Positions 27,126-36,192 of a DNA stretch of 64,000 bases are shown here, in pieces. The DNA lies in assembly GCA_050248735.1 (NCBI GenBank), contig JBFWRU010000013.1, positions 41,254 through 105,253 of the forward strand, in the 5' to 3' direction. Each line of letters opens with the position of its first letter. The stretch's first letter is position 1. The position numbers and the translations under genes are program-made. A model generated the notes under the pieces. It did no database searches. It was not told the DNA's origin and saw nothing but the letters and a program-made list of their open reading frames with translations. Origin of the DNA: JACKFE01 sp050248735. GTDB lineage: Bacteria; Nitrospirota; Nitrospiria; Nitrospirales; UBA8639.

Positions 27126-29786
27126 CTATTCTTGACGAAGAATGGGGAGCGGAGGAAACCCTAGCAGACGATATGTCCCCAGCAAGCCGGTCAGAACGGC
27201 TCCTGCAACGGTTATCCACCATCCCACGGCAAAAAACGACAGGTCGATATTCCAAGGTAAATCAAAAAAGAAATGCACGATGGCCCACGACAGTAGCGCT
27301 CCCAGGCTCAAGCCCAGCAATCCCGCGAACCCTCCAATCAGACCAAATTCTATACCTAATGACCCAACCAGGAGAAACCTGGTGCCGCCTATGGCTTTGA
27401 GAATCGCGAGTTCCTGAAGTCGGCGATAGCGATTAATGGAAATGGCCGCCATCATCACCAGGGCTCCGGTGATGACGCACAAGAGTGCCAGGCTCCTAAT
27501 ACCTGTCGCTAGTTGTTGAAAGATACGGGTAATATTATCGAGGATGTCCCCGACATGGATGGCCGTGACATTCGGCATGGCATCCACGATGGCTTGCTGG
27601 AGAGTCTGTTCTTCGGTTTTGGGAATGCGAGCGGTGGCGATAGAGGTGAAGGGGGCTCCCTCTAACGCGGAAGGTTCGAATATCATAAAAAAGTTCATGG
27701 AAAAACTCCCCCAGTCCACTTTTCGGATACTGGCGACCTCTGCGGTGAGCGGAACCCCTTGAATATCTAATGTGAATATGGACCCCAGGGACAGCCCAAG
27801 ATTTTGGGCCGCGTCTTCCTCAACTGATACAAGGGGATGGGATGTCTTCCCCTGTCCATTCTGCTCCACAGGGGTGACAGGTGATTTCGCGCCCCACCAG
27901 GTTCCCTGGGTGAGCACATTGTCTTGAGGGAGGGTCGCCAAGGCGGTGAGGACATATTCCCGGGTAAAGTACCAGCCATTTCTTTGGTTTTTGTGTTCCT
28001 CGGGATGAATGTCTTTCCCGTTGATGCTGAGCAGGCGCGACCGTACAACCGGAACCAGCGTATGAGGCGAATCCGGGACATGTTGCTTGAGAATCTGTTC
28101 AAACTGTTCCTGTTGATCCGGTTGAATATCAATGAAGAAAAAGCTTGGGGCTTTGGTGGGAATTTGATTTCCGATGAAATCCAACAGGGCCTGTTGAATG
28201 GTGAATAAAGCAGTCATGAGCATGACGCCAAGACCAATGGCGAGAGTCATGGCCCTGGTAAAGTTGCCTGGGCGTAGCAGATTTTTAGTGGAATGGCGGA
28301 GCAGGAATCGCTGGGGGATTGGCATCCGGGGCAATAACCAATAGAGGCAACGTGTGCCGGCCATAAGGGTCCCGATGGCGGTCAAAAACGCACCGGAAAA
28401 AAATATTCCAAGGGAAAATGAGCGAGCCTGTCGAATGGCAAGTATGGTGAGGGATATGACAATCAGGGTCCCGATGAGGTTTCGGAGGCGATCGTTCAAC
28501 ACATTTCGGCTCATTCGGCGGATTTTCCCAAACCATGAAATGGCTTCAGTTCTTATGCTGACCTGTTCCACCGCTTGGCGAAAGATTAAGGCCGGGGAAA
28601 TATGACGGATCGATAAGAGCGGCCACAAGGAAAAGATCACTGTCGCCACAGTCCCCACGGCCATGCCTTTCAAAACCGGCAGCCAGGAAAATGTCGGCGA
28701 AAAATTTGGAGGGAGGAGATCGGCAAAAACCCAGGGGATGACCTGAAATAACGCGATACCCAAGAGTCCTCCCAAGCCACTGCCTATCCCCCCCAGCAAG
28801 AGGCATTGAGTCAGGTATATGCCTGCCACCTGAGTGGAGTCGGCCCCCAGGGTTTTGAGTGTGGCAATGTTGGCGGTTTTCTGAGCCAGAAATCCTTGAA
28901 TCGTGCAGGCTACCCCAATCCCCCCGACCAACAGAATTGTCAGACTCAATAACCCGAGATATAGGCTCAACTGTTCCAGGAAACGACGAAGCCGGGGTTG
29001 TGTCTCTTGAAAGGAACTTACCTGAACCCCTTCCTTGGCGAGTCGACCACGAAGCTCTCCGACCAATGCGGGCAATGGATACGATTCAGGGACTTTGAGT
29101 CTGATCCGTTGATGGACGCGGCTTCCAGGTTTCACTAAACCCGTAGCGGTTAAGGCTCCCCGGGATATGAGGATGCGTGGGCCTAAACTAAAGGCGTTGG
29201 CCACTTGGTCGGGTTCCTTTTTCAGGATGCCCATGATGGTGAATTGAGATTCGCCAATGTGAATTTGGTGACCGACCTGCAGCCGAAGCCGAAAGAGCAA
29301 GGCTTCCTGCACCACTGTTCCAAAGCACGGATAGGAGAGACAGCCGGTGGTCCTCTCCGCCAGCAACGATTTCCAATCGTGGTCAGGGCTGACGGTGACG
29401 GCCCCATACAAGGGATAGGCCGGATCGATAGCTTTAATTTCCACTAGTTGGGAAGTGGGGAACTGATCTGGATTAGAAGCGGCCACGGAGGCCATGCCGG
29501 TCAGTTCTGTGACGTGAGAGATGGAAAAGCCACGGTTGGGCAGGGTCTCAATCAGAGATTGGGCTTCTTTAGTAAACGACCGTCGAGACGAGATTTCCAC
29601 ATCTCCGCCCTGTAATGCCCTGGCATCTCCGAGAATGCTCCGTTCGACTGCAGCGGCAAACAAGTCCACGGCGACGATGGCGCCGACGCCTAAACCCATA
29701 CAGAGAAACAAAAAGAGAAACCGGGACCAGGAACTCTTGGTCTCCCGCCACGCTAATTTCATAAAGACCATGGGCATGGAGATCAA
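27126..29786 (-). CDS. FtsX/MacB-like ABC transporter permease (YbbP-type)
   Basis: An 886-residue permease with about ten predicted transmembrane helices in two clusters and two large extracytoplasmic regions, the YbbP arrangement. It has the FtsX-family start MKLAWRETKSSWSRFLFL and ends in the C-terminal membrane helices (VITGALVMMAAISINRYRRL, then GFAGLLGLSLGALLSWAIV). The partner ATPase ends at 29783 with a 4-base overlap (ATGA) and is upstream in the same transcript. YbbAP in E. coli has been placed beside TesA; here the same three genes are together. The transported substrate is not known, but lipid or lipopeptide is a fair inference. Confidence 0.85.
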   Translation of the reverse strand: MISMPMVFMKLAWRETKSSWSRFLFLFLCMGLGVGAIVAVDLFAAAVERSILGDARALQGGDVEISSRRSFTKEAQSLIETLPNRGFSISHVTELTGMASVAASNPDQFPTSQLVEIKAIDPAYPLYGAVTVSPDHDWKSLLAERTTGCLSYPCFGTVVQEALLFRLRLQVGHQIHIGESQFTIMGILKKEPDQVANAFSLGPRILISRGALTATGLVKPGSRVHQRIRLKVPESYPLPALVGELRGRLAKEGVQVSSFQETQPRLRRFLEQLSLYLGLLSLTILLVGGIGVACTIQGFLAQKTANIATLKTLGADSTQVAGIYLTQCLLLGGIGSGLGGLLGIALFQVIPWVFADLLPPNFSPTFSWLPVLKGMAVGTVATVIFSLWPLLSIRHISPALIFRQAVEQVSIRTEAISWFGKIRRMSRNVLNDRLRNLIGTLIVISLTILAIRQARSFSLGIFFSGAFLTAIGTLMAGTRCLYWLLPRMPIPQRFLLRHSTKNLLRPGNFTRAMTLAIGLGVMLMTALFTIQQALLDFIGNQIPTKAPSFFFIDIQPDQQEQFEQILKQHVPDSPHTLVPVVRSRLLSINGKDIHPEEHKNQRNGWYFTREYVLTALATLPQDNVLTQGTWWGAKSPVTPVEQNGQGKTSHPLVSVEEDAAQNLGLSLGSIFTLDIQGVPLTAEVASIRKVDWGSFSMNFFMIFEPSALEGAPFTSIATARIPKTEEQTLQQAIVDAMPNVTAIHVGDILDNITRIFQQLATGIRSLALLCVITGALVMMAAISINRYRRLQELAILKAIGGTRFLLVGSLGIEFGLIGGFAGLLGLSLGALLSWAIVHFFFDLPWNIDLSFFAVGWWITVAGAVLTGLLGTYRLLGFPPLPILRQE

Positions 29787-30514
29787 GAGGGGTGAGTTTC
29801 GGGATGGTGATCGGAGTCTGCGACGAGATGGCCGTCCCGTAAACTCAAAATACGTGATGCCTGTTTGGCGAGTGAATCATCATGCGTAACCAAGACCAAG
29901 GTGCTTCCGTGTTCTTGGTGCAATTGCCACAACAACTCAATAATGCGGTCTCCTGTGTGGCTATCCAGGTTACCCGTTGGTTCATCGGCGAACAGTATCG
30001 AGGGTTGGCTGATAAAGGCCCGGGCCAATGCCACGCGTTGTTGTTCGCCTCCTGACAGTTGAATAGGATAGTGGTGAAGGCGATGTTCCAGTCCCACGGA
30101 TTGAAGCAGTGCTTGAGCCCGGTCTTCGCCTCGGGACCGTCCTTGGAGTTCAAGGGGTAGGAGCACGTTTTCCAGTGCCGTGAGTGTGGGGATAAGATGA
30201 AAGGCCTGAAACACATACCCGATGTGTGTTCTTCGGAACCGGGCCATTTCGGATTCATTCAGGGTAGTGATATCCATGCCTTGTATGACAATGGAGCCGG
30301 CTGTAGGCCGATCCAGGCCGGCAAGCAACCCCAGTAAAGTTGATTTCCCGCTTCCAGAGGGGCCAATTATGGCTACGATCTGGCCTGCGGGTATGGTAAA
30401 CGATATAGTTTCTAAGATGGTGATGAAATTCTGCCCGGCTTGTAGTTGCATGCCCAGATTATTGACCGCTATTGCGGTCGAGACATCTTGGGAAGGGATG
30501 TCGGATGGAAGCAT
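29783..30514 (-). CDS. ybbA: ABC transporter ATP-binding protein (YbbA-type)
   Basis: A 243-residue ATPase with Walker A GPSGSGKST, Q-loop, signature LSGGEQQRVALA, Walker B SILFADEPTGNLD and the switch His in VLVTHD. It belongs to the LolD/MacB subgroup (DEPTGNLDS). ATG 30514 is used rather than a GTG at 30547. It is overlapped by its permease at the 3' end, and its 5' end is face to face with tesA, whose start lies only a few bases away; the two genes must share a bidirectional promoter, or one must initiate within the other's leader. Confidence 0.9.
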   Translation of the reverse strand: MLPSDIPSQDVSTAIAVNNLGMQLQAGQNFITILETISFTIPAGQIVAIIGPSGSGKSTLLGLLAGLDRPTAGSIVIQGMDITTLNESEMARFRRTHIGYVFQAFHLIPTLTALENVLLPLELQGRSRGEDRAQALLQSVGLEHRLHHYPIQLSGGEQQRVALARAFISQPSILFADEPTGNLDSHTGDRIIELLWQLHQEHGSTLVLVTHDDSLAKQASRILSLRDGHLVADSDHHPETHPS

Positions 30515-31353
30515 TTGAGGAGATGATGAAAGATTCACTACAACCACGAAGCAATCGAGAGCGGATTTCCGATAGACCTGGAGTTTCCTATGCTGGCACG
30601 GGATGGGCTCGTTTATGGTGTATCTTATCAGCCTTGATGTTGTTCTGTCTGTCCCTTAACGGATGTGATTCTCAGGAGAATGGACTGGTGGCCTCTCGTG
30701 AGTCGCCCATAGTTCCAACCGCAATAGAGGTTCAAGGCCATGATAAAGGAAAAGAACCGGTTGAAACTGGAAATGTCCCGGTTGACCATCTGCTCAAAAT
30801 TGTCGCTTTCGGGGATAGTCTGACTTCCGGATTGGGAGTTTCGAGGGATCGATCGTATCCCATGCAGCTTGAGAAAAAAATTCAAGCACATGGTTATGGA
30901 TATCAGGTGGTGAATGCGGGGGTGAGCGGGGAGACTACAGCTGGAGGGGTCAGACGGGTCGGGTGGATCTTAAAAAGTCAGCCGGATTTGGTTATTTTGG
31001 AGTTAGGAGCCAATGATGCTCTGCGCGGGCAGCCACTTCATCAGAGTTATACCAACCTACAAACGATCATTACCCGATTGCAGGAGCAGGGCGTGGGTGT
31101 CATACTGGCTGGCATGAAGATTCCTCTGAACTACGGAGAGGCCTATACGCAGGAGTTTGAAGAAATGTATGAGAGGCTGGCTGCGCAGTACCAGATTCCT
31201 TTGATTCCATTTTTTCTGGAAGGCGTAGCCGCTCAAAGAGAATTAAATCAGGGAGATGGCATTCACCCGACCGCTGAAGGGTATTCCCTGGTCGTTGAAA
31301 ATGTGTGGAAGGTGTTGAAACCGTTGTTAAAGTCGAGAGCCACCCATTCCTAA
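30505..31353 (+). CDS. tesA: TesA-like lysophospholipase/thioesterase, lipoprotein
   Basis: A SGNH/GDSL hydrolase. Catalytic residues are visible: Ser in VAFGDSLTSGLG, the Gly and Asn blocks in NAGVSGETTAGG and LGANDALRG, and the Asp-His pair in GDGIHPTAEGY. The N-terminus has a lipoprotein-like leader, with hydrophobic core LMLFCLSLNGC and a lipobox. E. coli TesA is periplasmic and acts on lysophospholipids and acyl thioesters. The start is uncertain: ATG 30505, or 30523/30526 just after TTGAGGAG. It is divergent from and overlaps or nearly overlaps ybbA. Confidence 0.88.
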   Translation: MEAFEEMMKDSLQPRSNRERISDRPGVSYAGTGWARLWCILSALMLFCLSLNGCDSQENGLVASRESPIVPTAIEVQGHDKGKEPVETGNVPVDHLLKIVAFGDSLTSGLGVSRDRSYPMQLEKKIQAHGYGYQVVNAGVSGETTAGGVRRVGWILKSQPDLVILELGANDALRGQPLHQSYTNLQTIITRLQEQGVGVILAGMKIPLNYGEAYTQEFEEMYERLAAQYQIPLIPFFLEGVAAQRELNQGDGIHPTAEGYSLVVENVWKVLKPLLKSRATHS

Positions 31354-31359
31354 AACGAC

Positions 31360-31389
31360 ATCACCCCTCTCACTTTTGAGAAGGGTGAT
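31360..31389. terminator. Bidirectional terminator
   Basis: A 13-base-pair hairpin with one mismatch, ATCACCCCTCTCA (31360-31372), loop CTTT, TGAGAAGGGTGAT (31377-31389), sits between tesA and the convergent minus-strand gene. There is no long T run, so efficiency is uncertain. Confidence 0.55.
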
Positions 31390-31420
31390 GAATTATTGAA
31401 CCAGCGGGAACAGAGGCGTA

Positions 31421-31588
31421 TCAGGAGGATTTTTTGAAGAAAATGTCGTAAACACCATAGGCCAGGATGATACCAATAAACCCATAGTACATGGCGGTAA
31501 TCCCCTCATATCCTCCTCCGGGCGCATTTGCAAATGCTGGGGTGGCCATCAACAAAAAGCTGACTAACATTGCGTACATCCGGCTCAT
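31421..31588 (-). CDS. Small membrane protein with signal peptide
   Basis: A 55-residue product. ATG 31588 is chosen because GAGGGAG precedes it. It starts with a cleavable-looking signal (LVSFLLMATPAFANA), continues with a Gly-rich linker (PGGGYEG) and one transmembrane helix (YYGFIGIILAYGVYDIFF) and ends KKSS. The open frame extends to 31654 but that part is not signal-like. Topology suggests a small membrane subunit with a cytoplasmic basic tail; function unknown. Confidence 0.6.
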   Translation of the reverse strand: MSRMYAMLVSFLLMATPAFANAPGGGYEGITAMYYGFIGIILAYGVYDIFFKKSS

Positions 31589-31808
31589 AACTCCCTCCTC
31601 GGTTCTTTTTGTGAGTGTAGCTGAGGTCTCATTAACTGATTGTTCTTGATTCAAGATAAATCTGATGATCTTGCCGGATTGTAGTCAATTCCCATTCTTG
31701 TATGCAACTCTTCTTATAGTGCAAAATACCTAGATTGATTATCGTAATAAAAAATGAAAATGGTCCCGTATCCGATCTGAATCCTTGAAGAGGGTTATGG
31801 ATGTCTGG

Positions 31809-32063
31809 TTAACCAGCCTTGGGCTCTAAATGTGAGTGAGTTCCATCGCAAAATGGGGCCTTTTTTGTATGCTTGCACCCGCACCAGGCCACCCGCTTTT
31901 TTTCCTTGATGACCACTTCCAGAGGGGAGAGGTCGGTCCCGGTGTGAGACCCATCGCAAAAGGGTTGGGTTTTGGATCGTCCACACTGGCACCAATAATA
32001 GGTTCCAGGCTCCATTTCCAAAATATACGGTGTGCGCTGTGCGATGACAACAGGATCTCCCAT
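31809..32063 (-). CDS. CDGSH iron-sulfur protein
   Basis: An 84-residue protein with two CDGSH-type modules: WCQCGRSKTQPFCDGSH and WCGCKHTKKAPFCDGTH. Each has the C-x-C-x9-C-x3-H arrangement used to bind a [2Fe-2S] cluster by three Cys and one His. It resembles microbial two-repeat CDGSH proteins with roles in iron-sulfur or redox homeostasis. AGGAGG lies 6 bases upstream of the ATG. It is just downstream of the ChaN-like gene on the same strand (48 bp apart). Confidence 0.9.
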   Translation of the reverse strand: MGDPVVIAQRTPYILEMEPGTYYWCQCGRSKTQPFCDGSHTGTDLSPLEVVIKEKKRVAWCGCKHTKKAPFCDGTHSHLEPKAG

Positions 32064-32110
32064 GTCGGGCCTCCTTACAAAAGTGGGTAAAAATCTTCAA
32101 ATCAATGGAA

Positions 32111-33073
32111 TTATCCGCATCTGGGTTGAAGACCCCTGGGGCCCAAAGGGGTTAACCAGACGTAATCGGCAATGCCCTCTTTTATTTCGGTAAGAACCTC
32201 TTCCTTTTTCGAGGGATCCCAAGCTACGAGATAAATCGTGACCGTTTTGATAGCCGGATGCGTGCGTTTTACGCGTTTTGGAACGGGGACTCCAAATTGA
32301 ATATGACCTCCACCGGTATAACTCACAAGCGGATGCTGTGACCCAGGCCTCTTGTCTATATAGTTTCTTATGACCATGGCCATGCCTTCATCGCGGATGA
32401 TGGACGCCTCAAAAATGCGTCGATAGACATGATCGGGTAATTTGGGGTGACAGGCGGTGATTTGTTCAAAGATCAGGGATTCATATTCCTGGTCCCCTGT
32501 AGCTTCCTTCCCTAATGACCACGAAGAAAAGCGGGGATCCTGAATGGCTTCTGTTAATCCTTTTGTGGCCACAAGTCGAACCAGGGATCTTGGTGGGTTT
32601 AACGCCAATAAGGGAAGATGGTGAGTGCGTGCATAGGATACGAGGGGTTGATAATCGGGAAAATCTCCTCCCCAATTCTGGTTCCATCGGGACTCTTCCA
32701 GAAATTGTGTGTCGGGAATATCTGGAATATTGATATACCGGTCCAGCCCCGGCTGACCATCCCAACTCAACATTTCCATCGCCAAACCGGGGTGACGTTG
32801 ATGCTTCCTGAGCATGTCAAGAAGGGTGAGCGCGGCTTCGATATGGGAGGGCGTGTAATGCTCTTCCCCGATAAAGACGACGTCGGCTTTAAGGATGTCC
32901 GATTCGAGATCTTGGAGGGAACTTGGTTCCTGGGACGTGACTCGCCATATCGTGCCGACTTCCAGGGACGGTTGAGCTTGTAAGGTGCTGCATCCTGTCC
33001 CGACACTCAGAATGCCACAGAGGACAAGGCAATAGGAACGTATGAAAAGCTTGAAAGGCCAGAAAAAGAACAT
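32111..33073 (-). CDS. ChaN-like haem-binding lipoprotein
   Basis: A 320-residue protein of the ChaN / Tiki-type family (COG3016). Residues 1-27 form a lipoprotein leader with lipobox GTGC. The family hallmark, VVFIGEEHYTPSHIEAA (with Glu-Glu-His), is at about residue 64, and the second half-site HPLVSYTGGGHIQFGVP near residue 245. ChaN binds haem, and relatives are putative metal-dependent hydrolases. A CDGSH protein downstream hints at an iron or haem context, but this is weak. The 5' end is close to the divergent gene at 33.1 kb. Confidence 0.78.
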   Translation of the reverse strand: MFFFWPFKLFIRSYCLVLCGILSVGTGCSTLQAQPSLEVGTIWRVTSQEPSSLQDLESDILKADVVFIGEEHYTPSHIEAALTLLDMLRKHQRHPGLAMEMLSWDGQPGLDRYINIPDIPDTQFLEESRWNQNWGGDFPDYQPLVSYARTHHLPLLALNPPRSLVRLVATKGLTEAIQDPRFSSWSLGKEATGDQEYESLIFEQITACHPKLPDHVYRRIFEASIIRDEGMAMVIRNYIDKRPGSQHPLVSYTGGGHIQFGVPVPKRVKRTHPAIKTVTIYLVAWDPSKKEEVLTEIKEGIADYVWLTPLGPRGLQPRCG

Positions 33074-33204
33074 GGTGAAATCTGGTGTACCACAGTCGCG
33101 CTACCAGGGCAATCGTCATGAGTCACATTCTTGTTTTACGGCAGGCAGAACGCTATGGTTTGGGTGCTCATTGGCGGACCAGGCAGAGAAGGCAAGTAGG
33201 AATG

Positions 33205-34536
33205 ATGAGTGTGCCAAAGTTGAGATCGATAGATTTTCGTCAAGCCATCCAACAGGCCCGTGCGCAGTTTCCACATCTGTGGGACGATAGCCGGAAATTT
33301 GTCGCCTCGGAAAAATACAAGGAAGTTTTGCTTTGTGTGATCGCGGAAATCCGGAAAGGGAACTTTGAAACGCAGGCGGCCGATCAGGTGATTGAGGTTT
33401 TAACCCATTTCCGAAACCCCCAGTCTGCGGAACATGCAAAACGGTACCATCGTATCCTCAAGGAATCCACGGGGCTACCCCCTTCCAAAGCCGTCAGGGC
33501 ACTGATCGTTTGGGGATTGTCACAGCAACAGGGCCATCAAATATCTAATTCCGAGGTACTTTCTCCCTCCAGGTTGGAAGCTCTTCTCAGGCAATCGGCT
33601 AATCCATATGACCTGTTATTTCATGTGTCGAGCCCGTCACTCCTGGATGTCGGGGCGGGAGACTTAAGTTTTGAACAGGAATTGGTAGACTATTATCGAG
33701 GGAACCCGATACTCAATAAACAGAGCCTTGTTCTGCATGCGTTTGACCGCCTGAACCCCGCCTCAAAGGTGGGAGGGGTCTATCATCGAAATCGCGATCG
33801 TGAACAGTTTTTGAAAAGCCTTCCTTCTCAAGAACTGCAATTCCGGTTCTGGGGAGATATGGATATGGGAGCCTTTGCGCGGGAAAAACAACGGCTCTCA
33901 CATTACACGATTGTGACGTGTCATGCTCCGGCCAATCCCACATTCGCGTACGAACCCAGTCGATTGAGTGTTGAGGTCATCAAGGGCCATTTACGATCGA
34001 CCAGGGGCGAGTATAGTCGTGGGAGGTTAGATGGGGAGCCTGTCTTAGCGGTGTCTCACAGGGGACGGGTGCTTACCTTTCCCCATTGGAAGTTTGAGAT
34101 CCTTGGGCCGCTCCGACTCTTGGAGTTCATCAGTCGGAGAGCTGCTGTGGGTGTATTATCGGCCGTTGATGATGAAGTTTTTTGGGAAATCTTGAGTCAA
34201 CTGTTAGAAGATGACCGGTATCGTCCACCGAATCAGATCCTGGAATCGAATGTCCGGCGGGACGTGTTTGGAGCTCTTTACGACCGCTTACACAGTTTGA
34301 AACCCGGGGAAAGGCTGGATCTTTCGACGATGGTCAAACTGCGGACCGACTTCTCTCAGGGTGAGAGATCTAACTCTAAATCGATGGGACAAGGAGGTCT
34401 GAGTTTTCTCGAGATTCGACGTGGAGCGGTATGGCCGGGAGTGCCCAGTAGTTTTACCGCTAGACAATTTCACGCGATGAACGAGGAATCGGAACCCTGG
34501 TGGATCATCATGGTTTGGGATCATCACATCGCATGA
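33205..34536 (+). CDS. Methyltransferase-like protein of unknown function
   Basis: About 443 residues when started at ATG 33205; starts at 33118 or 33085 are open in frame but extend into the divergent gene's control region. The middle carries a SAM-binding-like motif, SPSLLDVGAGDLSFEQEL, about residue 145, suggesting a class I methyltransferase fold, but the following motifs are not typical and no substrate motif is recognised. The N-terminal 120 residues are helical. No neighbour suggests a partner; it sits between the ChaN-like gene and the MinD-like ATPase. Product and function remain unassigned. Confidence 0.6.
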   Translation: MSVPKLRSIDFRQAIQQARAQFPHLWDDSRKFVASEKYKEVLLCVIAEIRKGNFETQAADQVIEVLTHFRNPQSAEHAKRYHRILKESTGLPPSKAVRALIVWGLSQQQGHQISNSEVLSPSRLEALLRQSANPYDLLFHVSSPSLLDVGAGDLSFEQELVDYYRGNPILNKQSLVLHAFDRLNPASKVGGVYHRNRDREQFLKSLPSQELQFRFWGDMDMGAFAREKQRLSHYTIVTCHAPANPTFAYEPSRLSVEVIKGHLRSTRGEYSRGRLDGEPVLAVSHRGRVLTFPHWKFEILGPLRLLEFISRRAAVGVLSAVDDEVFWEILSQLLEDDRYRPPNQILESNVRRDVFGALYDRLHSLKPGERLDLSTMVKLRTDFSQGERSNSKSMGQGGLSFLEIRRGAVWPGVPSSFTARQFHAMNEESEPWWIIMVWDHHIA

Positions 34537-34627
34537 TCCAAGTGTATGATTTCGGGCAGGAAAGCCCGGAAGGCTAGCTAACAGAAAATATTCCTGAATT
34601 CTGTTCCAAGCGAAGAAGAAGTTTGAT

Positions 34628-35587
34628 TTACCAACCGTCTCGACTCATGCGCCGGTTTTGTTTCCGCCGATCTTTAGCCCGCCGGTCACGTTGAAGCGTC
34701 GCCTCTTCCCCGTTCAGATACGTGAGAATGTGGTCTCGCATTTGGAAAAATTGAAGGGCCGGCACGCTGTTGGGATTATTGCAGACAATTGGCAAATTTT
34801 TTGTGACCGCTGTGAAGCAGAGCTCAGTGGCCGAAGGAATCAGTGCCAAGGCTTGGCATCCCAGTTGATCTTGGATACCTTTAAGCCCGTCGGATGGGGG
34901 CATGCCAGTTCGATTGACGACCGTGAGAAATATGGGGATCTGCGTGTCTTTCGTCAAAAGGGATATTTGCTGTTGAGCCGTCTCCAGGCACACGCGATCC
35001 GTATCCAAAATGACATTCATCAGCTGACACTTGTCTAGAATGCACCGGGTCGCAGGAGAGGATTCAAGGGGGAAGTCTACGACGACATACTTTGCACAGA
35101 GAGTCAGTTGCCCGAATAGGGTTTCCAGAAAATCCGGAGAAACATAACCCCCGTGTGTTTTACTCCATAGTGAACAATACAATGTTTCGAGTCCGGTGCA
35201 ATGTCCAACTAATAACTTGGATAGAAGGTTTTCATCGATAGGACCGGATTCAATTTCGCTGAGCTGAACTGATGAGTTGGGTGTCAGGTTTAAATAGGAC
35301 GTTATGGTACCAGGGTGAGAACTCAGTTCCAGATAAATGACCTGGTGCCCTGCCTGAACAAGGGTCATGGCCAGGTTGAGTGCTACAGTTGTCGTTCCCA
35401 GTCCCCCTTTGACCCCGGCAAATCCAATGACCTGACCCGGCTCACCAGATCTCTTGCCATGAGCGGCATTCTCATGTTCAGGTTTGTCATCGTGGGAGAG
35501 TAGAGCCGAGGCTTCAGGAGTGGAAGGGGTATCTTCACCGAGGGCGTTCCAATTGATTGATTGGGTTTGGGCATCCGTGTCAGCCAT
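34628..35587 (-). CDS. CpaE/MinD-like ATPase
   Basis: A 319-residue P-loop ATPase. The deviant Walker A is GFAGVKGGLGTTTVALN (KGGxGTTT), the signature for ParA/MinD/CpaE proteins. Later, KYVVVDFPLESS is the Walker B-like segment. The N-terminal 50 residues are low-complexity, as in FleN/CpaE relatives. CpaE helps pilus localisation and MinD positions division. Ribosome binding site GAGGGA upstream. No pilus or chromosome-segregation genes are adjacent, so the cargo is unknown. A tRNA-Gly lies a few hundred bases upstream. Confidence 0.78.
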   Translation of the reverse strand: MADTDAQTQSINWNALGEDTPSTPEASALLSHDDKPEHENAAHGKRSGEPGQVIGFAGVKGGLGTTTVALNLAMTLVQAGHQVIYLELSSHPGTITSYLNLTPNSSVQLSEIESGPIDENLLSKLLVGHCTGLETLYCSLWSKTHGGYVSPDFLETLFGQLTLCAKYVVVDFPLESSPATRCILDKCQLMNVILDTDRVCLETAQQQISLLTKDTQIPIFLTVVNRTGMPPSDGLKGIQDQLGCQALALIPSATELCFTAVTKNLPIVCNNPNSVPALQFFQMRDHILTYLNGEEATLQRDRRAKDRRKQNRRMSRDGW

Positions 35588-35975
35588 ACGTTGTGTTCCC
35601 TCTTGGCAAGTAGTTCTCTAATATTAGAGGTTGATGTAGATTACTGTATGATAATTCCTTGGGAGGGCAAGGAAGTCTGGATGGTTTTCGGCTCCTCGCA
35701 TGGGTTTCTTGATGGTTCACGGAATTTTTCTGATGACCCTGGGAATGGCCATGCGACCGTCTCTTGAATGCCAGACAATACAACTACCGCGAGATCGGCT
35801 CACCGCTTTTAAAAAGATGGATAATGGTGAGAGCAGGTGGATGAACCACAAAAATGAATTTCAAGTTGTCTCGCAGGGAATACATGGTAGAATTCCCGAT
35901 TACAGGAAATATAGGAGGAGTAATGTTGGTATAGGAAATTTTATTTGGAGGTGCTATTGCCGGACAGACAAGAAT
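35588..35975. other. Gap between MinD-like gene and tRNA-Gly
   Basis: This 388-bp stretch has no supported gene. An open frame on the plus strand (35700-36074) runs through the tRNA gene and shows no coding signs; I reject it. The region should contain the promoter of the minus-strand MinD-like gene and the end of the tRNA transcript. Confidence 0.4.
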
Positions 35976-36050
35976 TGGAGCGGGAAAGGGGATTTGAACC
36001 CCCGACCCTCGCCTTGGCAAGGCGATGCTCTACCACTGAGCTATTCCCGC
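35976..36050 (-). tRNA. tRNA-Gly (GCC)
   Basis: On the minus strand the acceptor GCGGGAA (36050-36044) pairs with TTCCCGC (35986-35980); the discriminator is T at 35979 and the CCA end is encoded in the DNA (35978-35976). The D arm is AGCTCAGTGGTAGAGC, the anticodon loop TTGCCAA sits in a CGCCT/AGGCG stem, giving anticodon GCC, and the T arm is GGGGGTTCAAATCCCC. All arms are canonical. Confidence 0.97.
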
Positions 36051-36192
36051 TCTCTGAGGGCACGAATGGAGTGATTCTAGTAGGCACCCCAGGAGGTGTC
36101 AAGCAACAAAACCTGGTCTGAACGAATGATCATCAAAACTTCAGATATTATCGTATTCATCCGAAAAAGCTAAAGAAAATTAGGAGGAAACT

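Noticed and set aside
35700..36074. Plus-strand frame of 124 codons
   Set aside because: Runs through tRNA-Gly and has no coding features.
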